A DNA stretch of 64,000 nucleotides from Streptomyces sp. NBC_01198 (lineage in GTDB: Bacteria > Actinomycetota > Actinomycetes > Streptomycetales > Streptomycetaceae): contig NZ_CP108568.1 in assembly GCF_036010485.1 (NCBI RefSeq), forward strand, positions 7,052,001-7,116,000. Direction: 5' to 3'. The notes under the pieces were generated by a model. It saw only the letters and a program-made list of their open reading frames with translations. It was not told the DNA's origin and made no database searches. Of the stretch, positions 33,478-41,837 are shown piece after piece; within the stretch, counting starts at the first letter, position 1, and every line of letters starts with the position of its first letter. Both the position numbers and the translations under genes were made by a program.

Positions 33478-33684
33478 ATGGCACCGATGCAGCGGCAGAG
33501 GACAGCGCAGGCCACCGACGAGGCGGCCCGAGGTGGAACGGTTCTGCACCAGTACCGGTCGGACGCCCCGGTCTTCGCCGCGCTCGCCGACCAGTGGCGC
33601 TCGGCCGGCCGCATGGTCCCCGGCCAGATCGACACCGAGTGGTCCGACCTGGTCGGCCGCATCCCGCACCCCACCCGTACCTAG
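33478..33684 (+). CDS. Small conserved-looking protein (68 aa)
   Basis: The ORF from ATG 33478 encodes MAPMQRQRTAQATDEAARGG followed by VLHQYRSDAPVFAALADQWR and SAGRMVPGQIDTEWSDLVGR. The hydrophilic helical pattern resembles short hypothetical proteins I associate with Streptomyces. No clear ribosome-binding site is visible. The function is unknown. It is divergent from thioredoxin and convergent with the citrate synthase-like gene. Confidence 0.5.
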   Translation: MAPMQRQRTAQATDEAARGGTVLHQYRSDAPVFAALADQWRSAGRMVPGQIDTEWSDLVGRIPHPTRT

Positions 33685-33701
33685 CTCGCCATATCCCCGC
33701 G

Positions 33702-34994
33702 TCACCCCTGCGGGCGCGGCAGCGGCCGCGGTGCCGGGGGCCCGTCGTAGACGCCGGTGGGGCGCATGCGCAGGGCCCGCTCGGCGTACTCCTCCAGCGC
33801 GTGCGCGACCCAGCCCGCGGTCCTGGCCACGGCGAAGACCGCCTCGCCGGCCTCCGCGGGCATGCCGGACGCGACCGACAGCACCGCCAGCGCCAGATCG
33901 ACGTTGGCGTGCAGCGGCGTGTGCCTGGCGGCCGTGGCCAGCGTGTCGCGAGCGGCGGCGAGCGCGTCGGCCGCCGCGGGCACCTCGGCGAGCTGCGCGA
34001 GCAGCAGCCGTGCCCGCGGGTCCTCGCCGCGGTAGAGCCGGTGGCCGAGCCCCGGCACGGCGTGCCCTGCGCGCAGGTGCGCGGCGACGACCGGGCCCGC
34101 GCCGCCGCGCTCCATGACGTCGAGCAGCATCCGGTGGGCCAGCGCGCTGGCCTGCCCGTGCAGCGGACCGTCGAGCGCCCCGAGCCCCGCCGAGACCGCC
34201 GCGTAGGGATGCGCGCGGCCCGAGGCCGCGACCCGGACCGCGAGCGTCGAGGTGGCCAGGTCGTGGTCGATGAGCAGGGCCAGCGCGGTGTCCAGTACCC
34301 GCACCGACGCCAGGTCCGCGTCCCGTGCGGTGAGCCGCGACCACAGCCGCCGGGCGATCGGCGCGGCGCCGTCGGCGACGTCGGGGCCGGCCGGCGGCAG
34401 CGCGTCGACCAGCGTGGGCACCAGCCCGCGCGCGCACCCGAGCACCGCGTCCCTGCCGAGGTCGAAGCGCAGCGGATCCGCCGCGCCCGCGGCGATCACC
34501 GCGACCCGCATCCGGTCCACCGGGCCGCTGTCCCCGGGCAGCGAGCCCGCCGCGGCCCGGGCGGCGGCCAGCGGCTGCGGGGGAGCGGTGAAGCGGACGC
34601 CGGGCCGCAGCTCCCCGGTCCACAGCCAGTGCGCGACCTCCTCGTAGGCGTACGCCTCGGCGAGGGCGACCGCGTCCACCCCCCGGAAGGCGTAGCTGTC
34701 GGTCGCCGGATCGATGAGCGTGACGCCGGTACGGATCCGGCCCCAGCCGCCCTCGGCCCCTTCGGCCGGCGCGGCGGCGGCCGCGGCCCCCGTCCGCCCG
34801 CGGGCCGCGAGTGCGGCCACCTCGGCCGGGTCGAAGGTGCTGCCCCGCCCGCCGGCGGCCCGGCGGCTGCCGAGCAGCCCCCGGCTGACGTAGGCGTACA
34901 CCGTCTCCGGTTTGACGCCCAGGCGTGCGGCGGCCTCCCGCGTGCTGATGCGGTCCTCGCCGTCGCCCGCTGTCCCGTCCGTCATGGACGCCAC
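33702..34994 (-). CDS. Citrate synthase-family protein with N-terminal HTH
   Basis: About 430 residues. The first 60 carry an excisionase/MerR-like HTH (RISTREAAARLGVKPETVYAYVSRGLLGSRR). The rest is citrate synthase fold: GVTLIDPATDSYAFRGVDAV, LDGPLHGQASALAHRML (catalytic-type His region), GLGHRLYRGEDPRARLLL, and a C-terminal GWVAHALEEY. GTG 34994 is preferred because GGAGG lies eight bases upstream; ATG 34985 and GTG 35003 are alternatives. It is divergent from a conventional-looking synthase, as at the SCO5831/SCO5832 type locus. It could be an enzyme that also reads DNA or an HTH used for protein contacts. Confidence 0.85.
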   Translation of the reverse strand: MASMTDGTAGDGEDRISTREAAARLGVKPETVYAYVSRGLLGSRRAAGGRGSTFDPAEVAALAARGRTGAAAAAAPAEGAEGGWGRIRTGVTLIDPATDSYAFRGVDAVALAEAYAYEEVAHWLWTGELRPGVRFTAPPQPLAAARAAAGSLPGDSGPVDRMRVAVIAAGAADPLRFDLGRDAVLGCARGLVPTLVDALPPAGPDVADGAAPIARRLWSRLTARDADLASVRVLDTALALLIDHDLATSTLAVRVAASGRAHPYAAVSAGLGALDGPLHGQASALAHRMLLDVMERGGAGPVVAAHLRAGHAVPGLGHRLYRGEDPRARLLLAQLAEVPAAADALAAARDTLATAARHTPLHANVDLALAVLSVASGMPAEAGEAVFAVARTAGWVAHALEEYAERALRMRPTGVYDGPPAPRPLPRPQG

Positions 34995-35026
34995 CGTATC
35001 CACCTCCCGTCAACCCTCGCTGCATA

Positions 35027-35072
35027 TTGACCAGTCAACATTGACAGGCTACGAATCAATCATGGACAGTCA
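35027..35072. promoter_or_regulatory. AT-rich divergent regulatory region of the citrate synthase pair
   Basis: TTGAC-CA-GTCAA (35027-35038) is a perfect inverted repeat, and TTGACA at 35041-35046 and GGACAGTCAA downstream repeat its half-site. The region is distinctly AT-rich. One of the two divergent products contains an HTH and could bind here. Confidence 0.5.
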
Positions 35073-35095
35073 AGTAAAGAGCCGAGGAGGAACCG

Positions 35096-36283
35096 ATGTC
35101 CACCACCCATCCGCCCGCCGCCGCGACCTCCACCCCGCCGCCGGCAGCGCTCGACGCCCCGCGCGGCCTCAAGGGCGTGATCGTCACCGACACCGTGCTC
35201 GGCGACGTCCGCGGGACCGAGGGCTTCTACCACTACCGCGAGTTCTCCGCGGTCGAGCTGGCGGCGAGCCGCAGCTTCGAGGACGTGTGGCACCTGATGG
35301 TCCACGGAGTCCTGCCGACCGCCGAGGAGCGCGCCCGCTTCACCCGGCAGACGGCGCAGCTGCGCCACCTGCCGGCCGAGGTCCGCGACGCGCTGCCCGC
35401 GGTGGCCCGTGCGGCCGGCGCGTCGGGGCCGCTGGCCGGACTGCGTACGGCGCTGTCGCTCACCGGCGCCGCCGCCGGATTCCGGCCGCTGTACGACCTC
35501 GACCCCGGGCAGCGGCAGGCCGACGCGCTCGCCGCCTGCGCGGCCGTGCCGACCCTGCTGACCGCGCTGCACCGGCTCGGCCGCGGCCTGGCGCCGGTCG
35601 AACCGCGCGACGACCTGCCGTACGCCGCGAACTACCTCTACATGCTCACCGGCGAGGAGCCGGCGCCCGAGCGGGCGCGGGCCGTCGAGCAGTATCTGAT
35701 CTCGACGGTCGACCACGGCTTCAACGCCTCCACCTTCACCGCCCGGGTCATCGCCTCGACCGGCGCGGATCTGGCGGCCTGCCTGGTCGGGGCGATCGGG
35801 GCGCTGTCGGGGCCGCTGCACGGCGGCGCGCCGAGCCGCGCCCTCGACACGCTGGACCGGATCGGCACCCCGGACCGCATCGACGGCTGGCTGCGGGAGC
35901 ACATCGCGGCCGGCGAGCGGATCATGGGCTTCGGCCATCCCGTCTACCGCACCGAGGACCCGCGGTCCCGGCTGCTGAAGGCGATAGCCCGGGGCATCGG
36001 CGGCGACCTGGTCGACTTCGCCGTCCAGGTCGAGGCGCGCGCGGAGGCGCTGCTGGCCGAGCTGAAGCCGGGACGCGACCTGCACGTCAACGTGGAGTTC
36101 TACGCCGGCGTGGTGATGGAGCTGTGCGGGCTGCCGCGGGAGATGTTCACGCCGACCTTCGCCAGTGCCCGGGTGGTCGGCTGGAGCGCCAACATCCTGG
36201 AGCAGGCGGCCGACAGCAAGATCATCCGCCCGTCCGCCCGCTACGTGGGTCCGCCGCCGCCCCGGCCGGTGCCCGCGCCCTGA
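35096..36283 (+). CDS. Citrate / 2-methylcitrate synthase family enzyme
   Basis: A 395-residue protein. RGLKGVIVTDTVLGDVRGTEGFYHYR opens the fold. GALSGPLHGGAPSRAL, IMGFGHPVYRTEDPRSRLLK (His-Pro substrate loop) and NVEFYAGVVMELCGLPREMFTPTFASARVVGW are classic catalytic segments. It condenses acetyl-CoA or propionyl-CoA with oxaloacetate; the short bacterial form fits either. GAGGAGGA precedes the ATG at the ideal distance. It is divergent from the HTH-bearing homologue. Confidence 0.9.
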   Translation: MSTTHPPAAATSTPPPAALDAPRGLKGVIVTDTVLGDVRGTEGFYHYREFSAVELAASRSFEDVWHLMVHGVLPTAEERARFTRQTAQLRHLPAEVRDALPAVARAAGASGPLAGLRTALSLTGAAAGFRPLYDLDPGQRQADALAACAAVPTLLTALHRLGRGLAPVEPRDDLPYAANYLYMLTGEEPAPERARAVEQYLISTVDHGFNASTFTARVIASTGADLAACLVGAIGALSGPLHGGAPSRALDTLDRIGTPDRIDGWLREHIAAGERIMGFGHPVYRTEDPRSRLLKAIARGIGGDLVDFAVQVEARAEALLAELKPGRDLHVNVEFYAGVVMELCGLPREMFTPTFASARVVGWSANILEQAADSKIIRPSARYVGPPPPRPVPAP

Positions 36284-36355
36284 GCGCGGCTCCCGGTCCG
36301 GGGCGGCCGGAAGCCGGAAGGGGGACGTCGGGATCGCCGCCAGGGCTGGCCTCCA

Positions 36356-36371
36356 TACCGACTGGTCGGTA
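36356..36371. promoter_or_regulatory. TetR-type palindrome upstream of quinone oxidoreductase
   Basis: TACCGAC-TG-GTCGGTA is a perfect 16-bp inverted repeat 55 bases before the oxidoreductase GTG. It has the form of a common TetR-family operator. No TetR gene is adjacent, so the cognate regulator is elsewhere. Confidence 0.65.
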
Positions 36372-36425
36372 ATATCTCGCCGTGCCGGGAACCCGGCAGG
36401 CAGACCCACCCCCGGAGGAGTCGGC

Positions 36426-37379
36426 GTGCGCGCGATCCAGATCACCGAGTTCGGCGGACCCGAGGTCCTGCGGGAGACCGAACTGCCCGAGCCCGTCGCA
36501 GGCGAGGGGCAGCTGCTGCTGGACGTCGACTCCGCCGGGGTGAACTACGCCGACACGCACACCGTGGAGAACTCCTACCTCTCCCGTTCCACGCTGCCCA
36601 TGGTGCCGGGCGCCGAGGTCGTCGGCCGCACCGCGGACGGCCGCCGGGTCGTCGCGCTCACCGACAACGGGGGCTACGCCCAGAAGGCCGTCGTGCAGGA
36701 GGAGCTGGCCCACGACCTGCCCGACGAGGTCACCGACGGGCAGGCGCTCGCGCTGGTGGTCCAGGGCCTCACCGCCTGGCACCTGCTGCGGACGTCGGCG
36801 CGGCTGGCGCCGGGCGAGAGCGTCGTGGTGCACGCGGCGGCCGGCGGCACCGGCTCGCTCGCCGTCCAGCTGGCCAGGCAGTTCGGCGCGGGCCGGGTGG
36901 TCGCCACCGCCTCCACCCGGGAGAAGCGCGACCTGGCGGAGGAACTGGGCGCCGACGTCGCGGTCGACAGCGACCCGGAAGGGCTCACCGAACGGCTGAC
37001 CGAGGCCAACGGCGGGCACCGGGTCGACATCGTGCTGGAGATGACCGGCGGACCGGTCTTCGACGCCTCGCTCGCCGCCCTCGCCCCCTTCGGCCGGCTG
37101 GTCGCCTACGGCATGGCGTCCAGGACCGCCGCCACCCCGGTGGAGCCCGCCCGGCTGATGGGCCGTTCGCGTGCCGTCGTCGGCTTCTGGCTGATGCACT
37201 GCCTGGGCCGTCCCGGGATGTACCGGGAGCCGATGGCGGAACTGCTCGCGATGACCGCGGACGGGCGGCTGCGCCCCCGGCTCGGCGGCGTCTACGGCCT
37301 GTCCGAGGCTGCCAGGGCGCACACCGAGCTGCGCGCCAGGCGCACGGTGGGCAAGCTGGTGCTCGATATGACCCGATGA
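36426..37379 (+). CDS. NADPH:quinone oxidoreductase-like zinc-independent MDR
   Basis: A 317-residue medium-chain reductase: MRAIQITEFGGPEVLRETELPEP, the GVNYADTH segment, and the Rossmann motif VVVHAAAGGTGSLAVQLAR in place of a zinc site. This is the QOR subgroup, NADPH-dependent reduction of quinones or enals. The GTG start has GGAGGAG about five bases upstream. The upstream TetR palindrome suggests induction by an electrophile or drug. Confidence 0.9.
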   Translation: MRAIQITEFGGPEVLRETELPEPVAGEGQLLLDVDSAGVNYADTHTVENSYLSRSTLPMVPGAEVVGRTADGRRVVALTDNGGYAQKAVVQEELAHDLPDEVTDGQALALVVQGLTAWHLLRTSARLAPGESVVVHAAAGGTGSLAVQLARQFGAGRVVATASTREKRDLAEELGADVAVDSDPEGLTERLTEANGGHRVDIVLEMTGGPVFDASLAALAPFGRLVAYGMASRTAATPVEPARLMGRSRAVVGFWLMHCLGRPGMYREPMAELLAMTADGRLRPRLGGVYGLSEAARAHTELRARRTVGKLVLDMTR

Positions 37380-37381
37380 GC

Positions 37382-37456
37382 GGAACCGGAAGGGGCGTCC
37401 CGGTCGTTGGATCGGTGCAACAGTTGGAAATGCACCATCATGACCACCATCATGAC
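37382..37456 (+). promoter_or_regulatory. ECF-like promoter and 12-bp tandem repeat before htpX
   Basis: GGAAC (37382-37386) and CGTT (37405-37408) are 18 bases apart, an ECF-type (SigE/SigR-like) arrangement that suits envelope-stress genes. A tandem duplication CACCATCATGAC x2 (37433-37456) lies in the predicted 5' leader of about 100 nt. Confidence 0.45.
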
Positions 37457-37515
37457 CAGTGGAGCACGCAGGGCCGCCGCCCGCGACCCGCGCCCCGCAC
37501 AGCTCGGGAGGGGCC

Positions 37516-38415
37516 ATGCCACGCAACCGCTTCGCACAGGACCGGGGACTGACGACCCGCATGGTCGTCACGATGTTCCTGATCGGACTGCTCTATGTCG
37601 TCTTCGTCGGTGCGCTGATCGCCCTGCTGCGGGGCGCGTGGCCGATGATCCTGATCATCGCCGGGCTGCTCTTCGTCGTCCAGTTCTGGTTCAGCGACCG
37701 CATCGCCGCCTTCAGCATGGGCGCCCATGAGGTCACCGCCGAGCAGCAGCCCGAGCTGCACGGCGTGGTCGACCGGATCTGCGCGCTGGCCGACCTTCCC
37801 AAGCCCAAGGTCGCCGTCGCCCAGTCCGACACGCCCAACGCGTTCGCGACCGGCCGCAACAAGAAGAACACGGTGGTGTGCGTCACCAGCGGGCTGCTGC
37901 GCAGGCTGGAACCCGAGGAGCTGGAGGGTGTCGTCGCCCACGAGCTGTCCCATATCGCGCACAAGGACGTCGCCGTGATGACGATCGCCTCCTTCCTCGG
38001 CATCCTGGCCGGCGTCATCACCAGGATCGGCCTGTGGGGCGGCTTCCGGCGCAGCCGCGACCCGGGCACCGCCGCGCTGTTCATCCTCGTGCCGCTGGTC
38101 AGCGCCGTGGTCTACGCCATCAGCTTCCTGCTCACCAAGATGCTGTCGCGCTACCGCGAGCTGTCCGCCGACCGCAGCGCCGCCCTGCTGACCGGCCGGC
38201 CCTCCGCGCTGGCCTCGGCGCTCACCAAGGTCAGCAGCGATCTGGCCGCCATCCCCAGCAAGGACCTGCGCGCGGCCGAGCCCTTCAACGCCTTCTACTT
38301 CGCCCCCGCCCTCACCACCAACCGCACCGTCTCCAAGCTGCTCGCCACCCACCCCAGCCTGGAGCAGCGCCTGGCGCAACTGGCCGCGATCACCGTCGAA
38401 CTGGACCGCCGCTGA
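37516..38415 (+). CDS. htpX: HtpX-type M48 membrane metalloprotease
   Basis: A 299-residue protein. Two N-terminal TM helices (MVVTMFLIGLLYVVFVGALI, WPMILIIAGLLFVVQFWF) precede the zinc site HELSH (His142, Glu143, His146) in VVAHELSHIAHKD, with two further TM segments and a downstream RELSADRSAALLTG supplying the third ligand region. HtpX degrades misfolded membrane proteins. The ATG is preceded by GGGAGGGG. It is coupled by TGATG to pspAB. Confidence 0.94.
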   Translation: MPRNRFAQDRGLTTRMVVTMFLIGLLYVVFVGALIALLRGAWPMILIIAGLLFVVQFWFSDRIAAFSMGAHEVTAEQQPELHGVVDRICALADLPKPKVAVAQSDTPNAFATGRNKKNTVVCVTSGLLRRLEPEELEGVVAHELSHIAHKDVAVMTIASFLGILAGVITRIGLWGGFRRSRDPGTAALFILVPLVSAVVYAISFLLTKMLSRYRELSADRSAALLTGRPSALASALTKVSSDLAAIPSKDLRAAEPFNAFYFAPALTTNRTVSKLLATHPSLEQRLAQLAAITVELDRR

Positions 38416-38972
38416 TGGGTCTGCTCGACGTGCTGCTCGGCCGCAGCAAACCGGTCCGCCCCGACCTGGACCAGCTCTTCGGGCTCTCGTCGGCGGCGAT
38501 CACCCTCCAGGCGGCCAGCGAACTGCGCCCGACCGGCGAGGGCGCGGTCTGCTTCGCCGCCGTCGAGGGCGGCGCCTTCGCCGAGATCCAGCAGGACCTG
38601 CACAGCCTGCTGTCGGTCGAGACGAGCCAGGACACCTACGGCTACACCTGGCTGCTGTCCCGGCGCGACCCCAGCGAGATCACCGACCTCGTCACCGATC
38701 TGCACGCCGTCAACTCGGCGCTGGAGGCGGGCGGCTTCGGACCGCAGCTGTTGTGCTCGCTGGTCGCCTTCCGGGACCCGCAGGGCCGCCGGATGGCCCT
38801 GGTCTACCTGTACAAACGCGGGTCGTTCTACCCCTTCGCCCCGCTGCCCGGTGAGAAGCGCGACCATGCGCTGGAGCTCCAGGTCAGGGCACTGGTCGCC
38901 AACGACCTGCGGCTGGAGGCCGACCTGGCCCGCTGGTTCCCGGTCTGGGGCGCGCCCGGCCTGGCCGGATGA
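38415..38972 (+). CDS. pspAB: PspA-associated protein PspAB
   Basis: A 185-residue soluble protein: MGLLDVLLGRSKPVRPDLDQLFGLSSAAITL, then VCFAAVEGGAFAEIQQDLHSLL and LVYLYKRGSFYPFAP. These are the features of actinobacterial PspAB, which clusters with PspA-type envelope-stress genes and HtpX. It is translated from the TGATG overlap with htpX, implying a joint stoichiometric role in membrane protein quality control. pspA itself is not in the window. Confidence 0.88.
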   Translation: MGLLDVLLGRSKPVRPDLDQLFGLSSAAITLQAASELRPTGEGAVCFAAVEGGAFAEIQQDLHSLLSVETSQDTYGYTWLLSRRDPSEITDLVTDLHAVNSALEAGGFGPQLLCSLVAFRDPQGRRMALVYLYKRGSFYPFAPLPGEKRDHALELQVRALVANDLRLEADLARWFPVWGAPGLAG

Positions 38973-39116
38973 GCCGCCTGAGCGCCGGACCTGCGGAATC
39001 GAACCGGCGTGCGTCGAAGGGCGGTTGCGGGGCAGGCGGTCGGTGACGGACGCCGCCGGCGTCCGCGCAGCCCGACCGCCGTCCGCAGGGGCGGCCCGTC
39101 GCCGAGGAGAAGTCAC

Positions 39117-39302
39117 ATGCTGGCAGCTGTGGGCGCCGTCATCTTCGCCATCGCCTATCTGATCAACGTCACGAGCACCGACACGGACGCGGCCTTCACA
39201 CCGATAAGCCTGATGATCGCGGGGTTGTTCTTCGTCGCCCTGCACTTCGCCGGCGTCGGATCCGGCTGGTCGTACCCCTCCAGACGGCGCGGTCGTCGCT
39301 GA
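39117..39302 (+). CDS. Small membrane protein (61 aa)
   Basis: ATG 39117 follows GAGGAGA at six bases. Two TM helices (MLAAVGAVIFAIAYLINV, FTPISLMIAGLFFVALHFAG) and a basic Arg-rich tail are visible. The function is unknown. It sits between pspAB and an F420-type oxidoreductase and may be an independent transcript. Confidence 0.65.
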   Translation: MLAAVGAVIFAIAYLINVTSTDTDAAFTPISLMIAGLFFVALHFAGVGSGWSYPSRRRGRR

Positions 39303-39356
39303 CCAGAGCCCATCTACAGTGGGAGGGCTGCCGGCAATCCCCCAGGAGGCATACGG

Positions 39357-39797
39357 ATGACTGTCTACGACCCCGCCCAGGTGAAGGTCAACCCGGAGTC
39401 GTGGGTGCGGGAGCAGGCCACGCGCTACGAGGAGTCGAACGGCACCGAGGCCACCGACCTCCAGGGTTCGCCGTGCCTGCTGCTGGACTACCAGGGCCGC
39501 CGCACCGGTGACTGGCGCCGTACGGTGCTGATCTACGGCCGGGACGGGGACGACTACCTGATCGTCGCCTCCAAGGGCGGCGCCCCGGAGCACCCGAAGT
39601 GGTTCAACAGCCTCGTGGCCAATCCGGAGGTCCACCTGCGGGTGCTCGGCGAGCGCTTCACGGCCCGCGCCGAGGTGCTCTCCCCGGAGGAGAAGGCCCG
39701 GGTCTGGCCGCATCTGGTGGAGGTCTACGGTCCGTACGCCGACTACCAGAAGAGCACCGACCGCGACATCCCCGTCATCCGCCTCACCCGCGTCTGA
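39357..39797 (+). CDS. Deazaflavin (F420)-dependent nitroreductase-family protein
   Basis: A 146-residue split-barrel protein of the Ddn/FDOR-A family: GSPCLLLDYQGRRTG, DYLIVASKGGAPEHPKWFNSL and NPEVHLRVLGERF are the family signature, with the Lys/His/Pro motif that contacts F420. It probably reduces quinones or nitro compounds with F420H2. CCCAGGAGG precedes the ATG. A strong terminator follows. Confidence 0.9.
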   Translation: MTVYDPAQVKVNPESWVREQATRYEESNGTEATDLQGSPCLLLDYQGRRTGDWRRTVLIYGRDGDDYLIVASKGGAPEHPKWFNSLVANPEVHLRVLGERFTARAEVLSPEEKARVWPHLVEVYGPYADYQKSTDRDIPVIRLTRV

Positions 39798-39807
39798 CGC
39801 CGCCGCG

Positions 39808-39851
39808 CGAGCTGAGGGGCGCCCATCCAGCAGGATGGGCGCCCCTCAGCT
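39808..39851. terminator. Bidirectional terminator
   Basis: AGCTGAGGGGCGCCCATCC pairs with GGATGGGCGCCCCTCAGCT across a four-base AGCA loop, 19-bp perfect arms. It lies between the convergent F420-enzyme and MFS genes. Confidence 0.9.
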
Positions 39852-39860
39852 GTGACCCGG

Positions 39861-41318
39861 TCAGCCGGCCTGCCGTGCCGCGCGGCCGGTGGGCCGTAGG
39901 GTCAGCGCGGCCAGCACCAGTTCCAGCCCGAGCAGGAAGGCCAGGCCGAGCCCGAAGGCGTGCGGGTAGCGGTCCGGTGCCCCCGCGCCCACGGCGCCGT
40001 AGAAGACGATGCCGATCAGCGCGATGCCCAGCGCACCGCTGACCTGCTGGATGGTCGCCACCACCCCGGAGCCCGCGCCCACCAGGTGCGCGGGGAGCGT
40101 ACCCAGGGCGTCGTGGGTGAGCGGGGCGATCACCATGCCCATTCCCACCCCGTCCAGGAACAGCCCCGGCACCAGCTCCCACCGGCTGCCGGTGCTGCCC
40201 GCCGCGTGCACGGCGGCCCACAGGGCGCCCAGACCCGCGGCCATCAGCAGCGCGCCGGCCGGGACCGTACGGCGGCCGAGGCGTTCGGCGAGCCGGTGCG
40301 CCGCGGTCGAGGTGAGCAGGTAGCCGCCGCCGATCGCCAGGAAGACCACACCCGACGCCAGCGCGTCCAGGCCGCGGCCCGCCTGCAGATACAGCGCGAG
40401 GATCAGGAAGAACGAGCCCTGCCCGGTCCAGAAGACCAGTTGCGCCAGCGCTCCCGCGGTGAAGCCGCGCTGCCGGAACAGCGAGGTGTCGAGCACCGGG
40501 TCGCCGCCCGCCGCGCCCAGCCGCCGCTGGTGCGCCACGAAGACCGCGAAGAGCGCCGCCGAGCCCGCCAGGCACAGCCACGTCCACAGCGGCCAGCCCA
40601 GCGAGCGCCCCTGGATCAGCGGCAGCACCAGGGCGACCACCGCGGCGGTGGACAGCGCCACACCGGTGTTGTCCAGCCGCGGCCGCCGCGGCGCCCGCGA
40701 CTCGCGCAGTGCCCGCGGCGTCACGGCCAGTGCGGCGAGCCCGACCGGCAGGTTGATCAGGAAGCACGCCCGCCAGCCGAGACCCAGCAGGTCCGCCTTG
40801 ATCAGCAGCCCGCCGATGAGTTGCCCGAAGACCGCGCCGAGACCCATTGTCAGCCCGTACATGCTGAACGCGCGGGCCTGCGCCCTGCCCGCCCAGCCGG
40901 TCTGCAGGATCGCCAGCACCTGCGGGCCCATCAGGGCCGCGGACAGGCCCTGCAGCACCCGCGCCGCCACCAGGGTCCCTGAGGTCGGCGCGAGACCGCA
41001 GGCCGCCGAGGTCGCGGTGAACAGCGCGAGCCCCACGGTGAAGATCCGCCGGCGGCCGAAGATGTCACCGAGCCGCCCCGCGGTGACCAGCCCGGTGGCC
41101 ACGGCCAGCCCGAAGCCGGCCACCACCCACTGGATCGCCGCGGAGCCGGCCCGCAGATCGCTCTGCACCGCGGGGATCGCGACGTTGACGATGAAGAGGT
41201 CGAGCGAGGTCATGAAGGTCGCGGCCAGCAGGACCAGCAGGCCGAGACCGGTCCGCCCGGGATGTTCAGCGGCGCTGCCGGGCGCGGGCGGGGAGAGCGT
41301 GGAGGCGGCCGAGGCCAT
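39861..41318 (-). CDS. MFS transporter, DHA2 (EmrB/QacA-like), 14 TM
   Basis: A 485-residue exporter. Motif A appears as GRLGDIFGRRRIFTVGLALF, and the early SLDLFIVNVAIPAVQSDLRAG and motif C-like stretches place it in the drug:H+ antiporter-2 group with about 14 TM helices. AGGAG precedes the ATG. It lies 57 bases downstream of the SnoaL gene and probably shares its transcript. The substrate is unknown. Confidence 0.9.
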   Translation of the reverse strand: MASAASTLSPPAPGSAAEHPGRTGLGLLVLLAATFMTSLDLFIVNVAIPAVQSDLRAGSAAIQWVVAGFGLAVATGLVTAGRLGDIFGRRRIFTVGLALFTATSAACGLAPTSGTLVAARVLQGLSAALMGPQVLAILQTGWAGRAQARAFSMYGLTMGLGAVFGQLIGGLLIKADLLGLGWRACFLINLPVGLAALAVTPRALRESRAPRRPRLDNTGVALSTAAVVALVLPLIQGRSLGWPLWTWLCLAGSAALFAVFVAHQRRLGAAGGDPVLDTSLFRQRGFTAGALAQLVFWTGQGSFFLILALYLQAGRGLDALASGVVFLAIGGGYLLTSTAAHRLAERLGRRTVPAGALLMAAGLGALWAAVHAAGSTGSRWELVPGLFLDGVGMGMVIAPLTHDALGTLPAHLVGAGSGVVATIQQVSGALGIALIGIVFYGAVGAGAPDRYPHAFGLGLAFLLGLELVLAALTLRPTGRAARQAG

Positions 41319-41375
41319 GGCGGAACTCCTGTCATGAGGAAGGGGGCGGGGGAGGGTTGAGGGGCGGTCGGCCGG

Positions 41376-41741
41376 TCAGGCGGCGGCCGGTACCTTGTCG
41401 AGGAAGCCGGCGACGTGCTGCACCAGCCCGTCCTCGCCCGCGGTGAGCACGTCGAAGCCGACGACCAGCGACTCGCCGCCGGCCGGCCCCAGCTCCCAGG
41501 TGAAGCGGGCGACGTGGTGGTGCGCGTCGATCGGGCCGAGGCCGAAGACCAGGCCGGGGAACTGCGCCTGCACCGCCGCGATCACCGCGTCGAGCGCGTC
41601 GGGGCCGGTGACGTCGGCCAGCGGGTCGGTGTAGCGGGCGTCGGCCGCGAAGACCGCGTCGATCCCGCGCCGCCTGGCCGCCGGGTCCCTCTCGTTCCAC
41701 ACCGCGATGTACTGCTCGACCAGCTGCTGGATGTCGCTCAT
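41376..41741 (-). CDS. SnoaL-like / NTF2-fold protein
   Basis: A 121-residue protein with the NTF2 alpha+beta pattern: QQLVEQYIAVWNERDPAARR, FAADARYTDPLADVTGPDALDAVI and FTWELGPAGGESLVVGFDVL. Members are small isomerases, hydroxylases or ligand-binding proteins. ATG 41741 is chosen with GGGAG nine bases upstream. It is the first gene of the MFS transcript. Confidence 0.85.
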   Translation of the reverse strand: MSDIQQLVEQYIAVWNERDPAARRRGIDAVFAADARYTDPLADVTGPDALDAVIAAVQAQFPGLVFGLGPIDAHHHVARFTWELGPAGGESLVVGFDVLTAGEDGLVQHVAGFLDKVPAAA

Positions 41742-41837
41742 GACTGCCGTCTCCCTGCTCTCGCCGGCGCCGGGTTGCGCCGCCTTCTTGCAGGTCACGA
41801 CGCTACGGAGTCGGCGTTGCGGGGGAATCGGTCATCG

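Noticed and set aside
37407..37730. 107-aa plus-strand frame containing the CACCATCATGAC repeats
   Set aside because: It overlaps the htpX start in another frame and becomes Arg/Asp-rich shadow; the repeat is treated as leader DNA.
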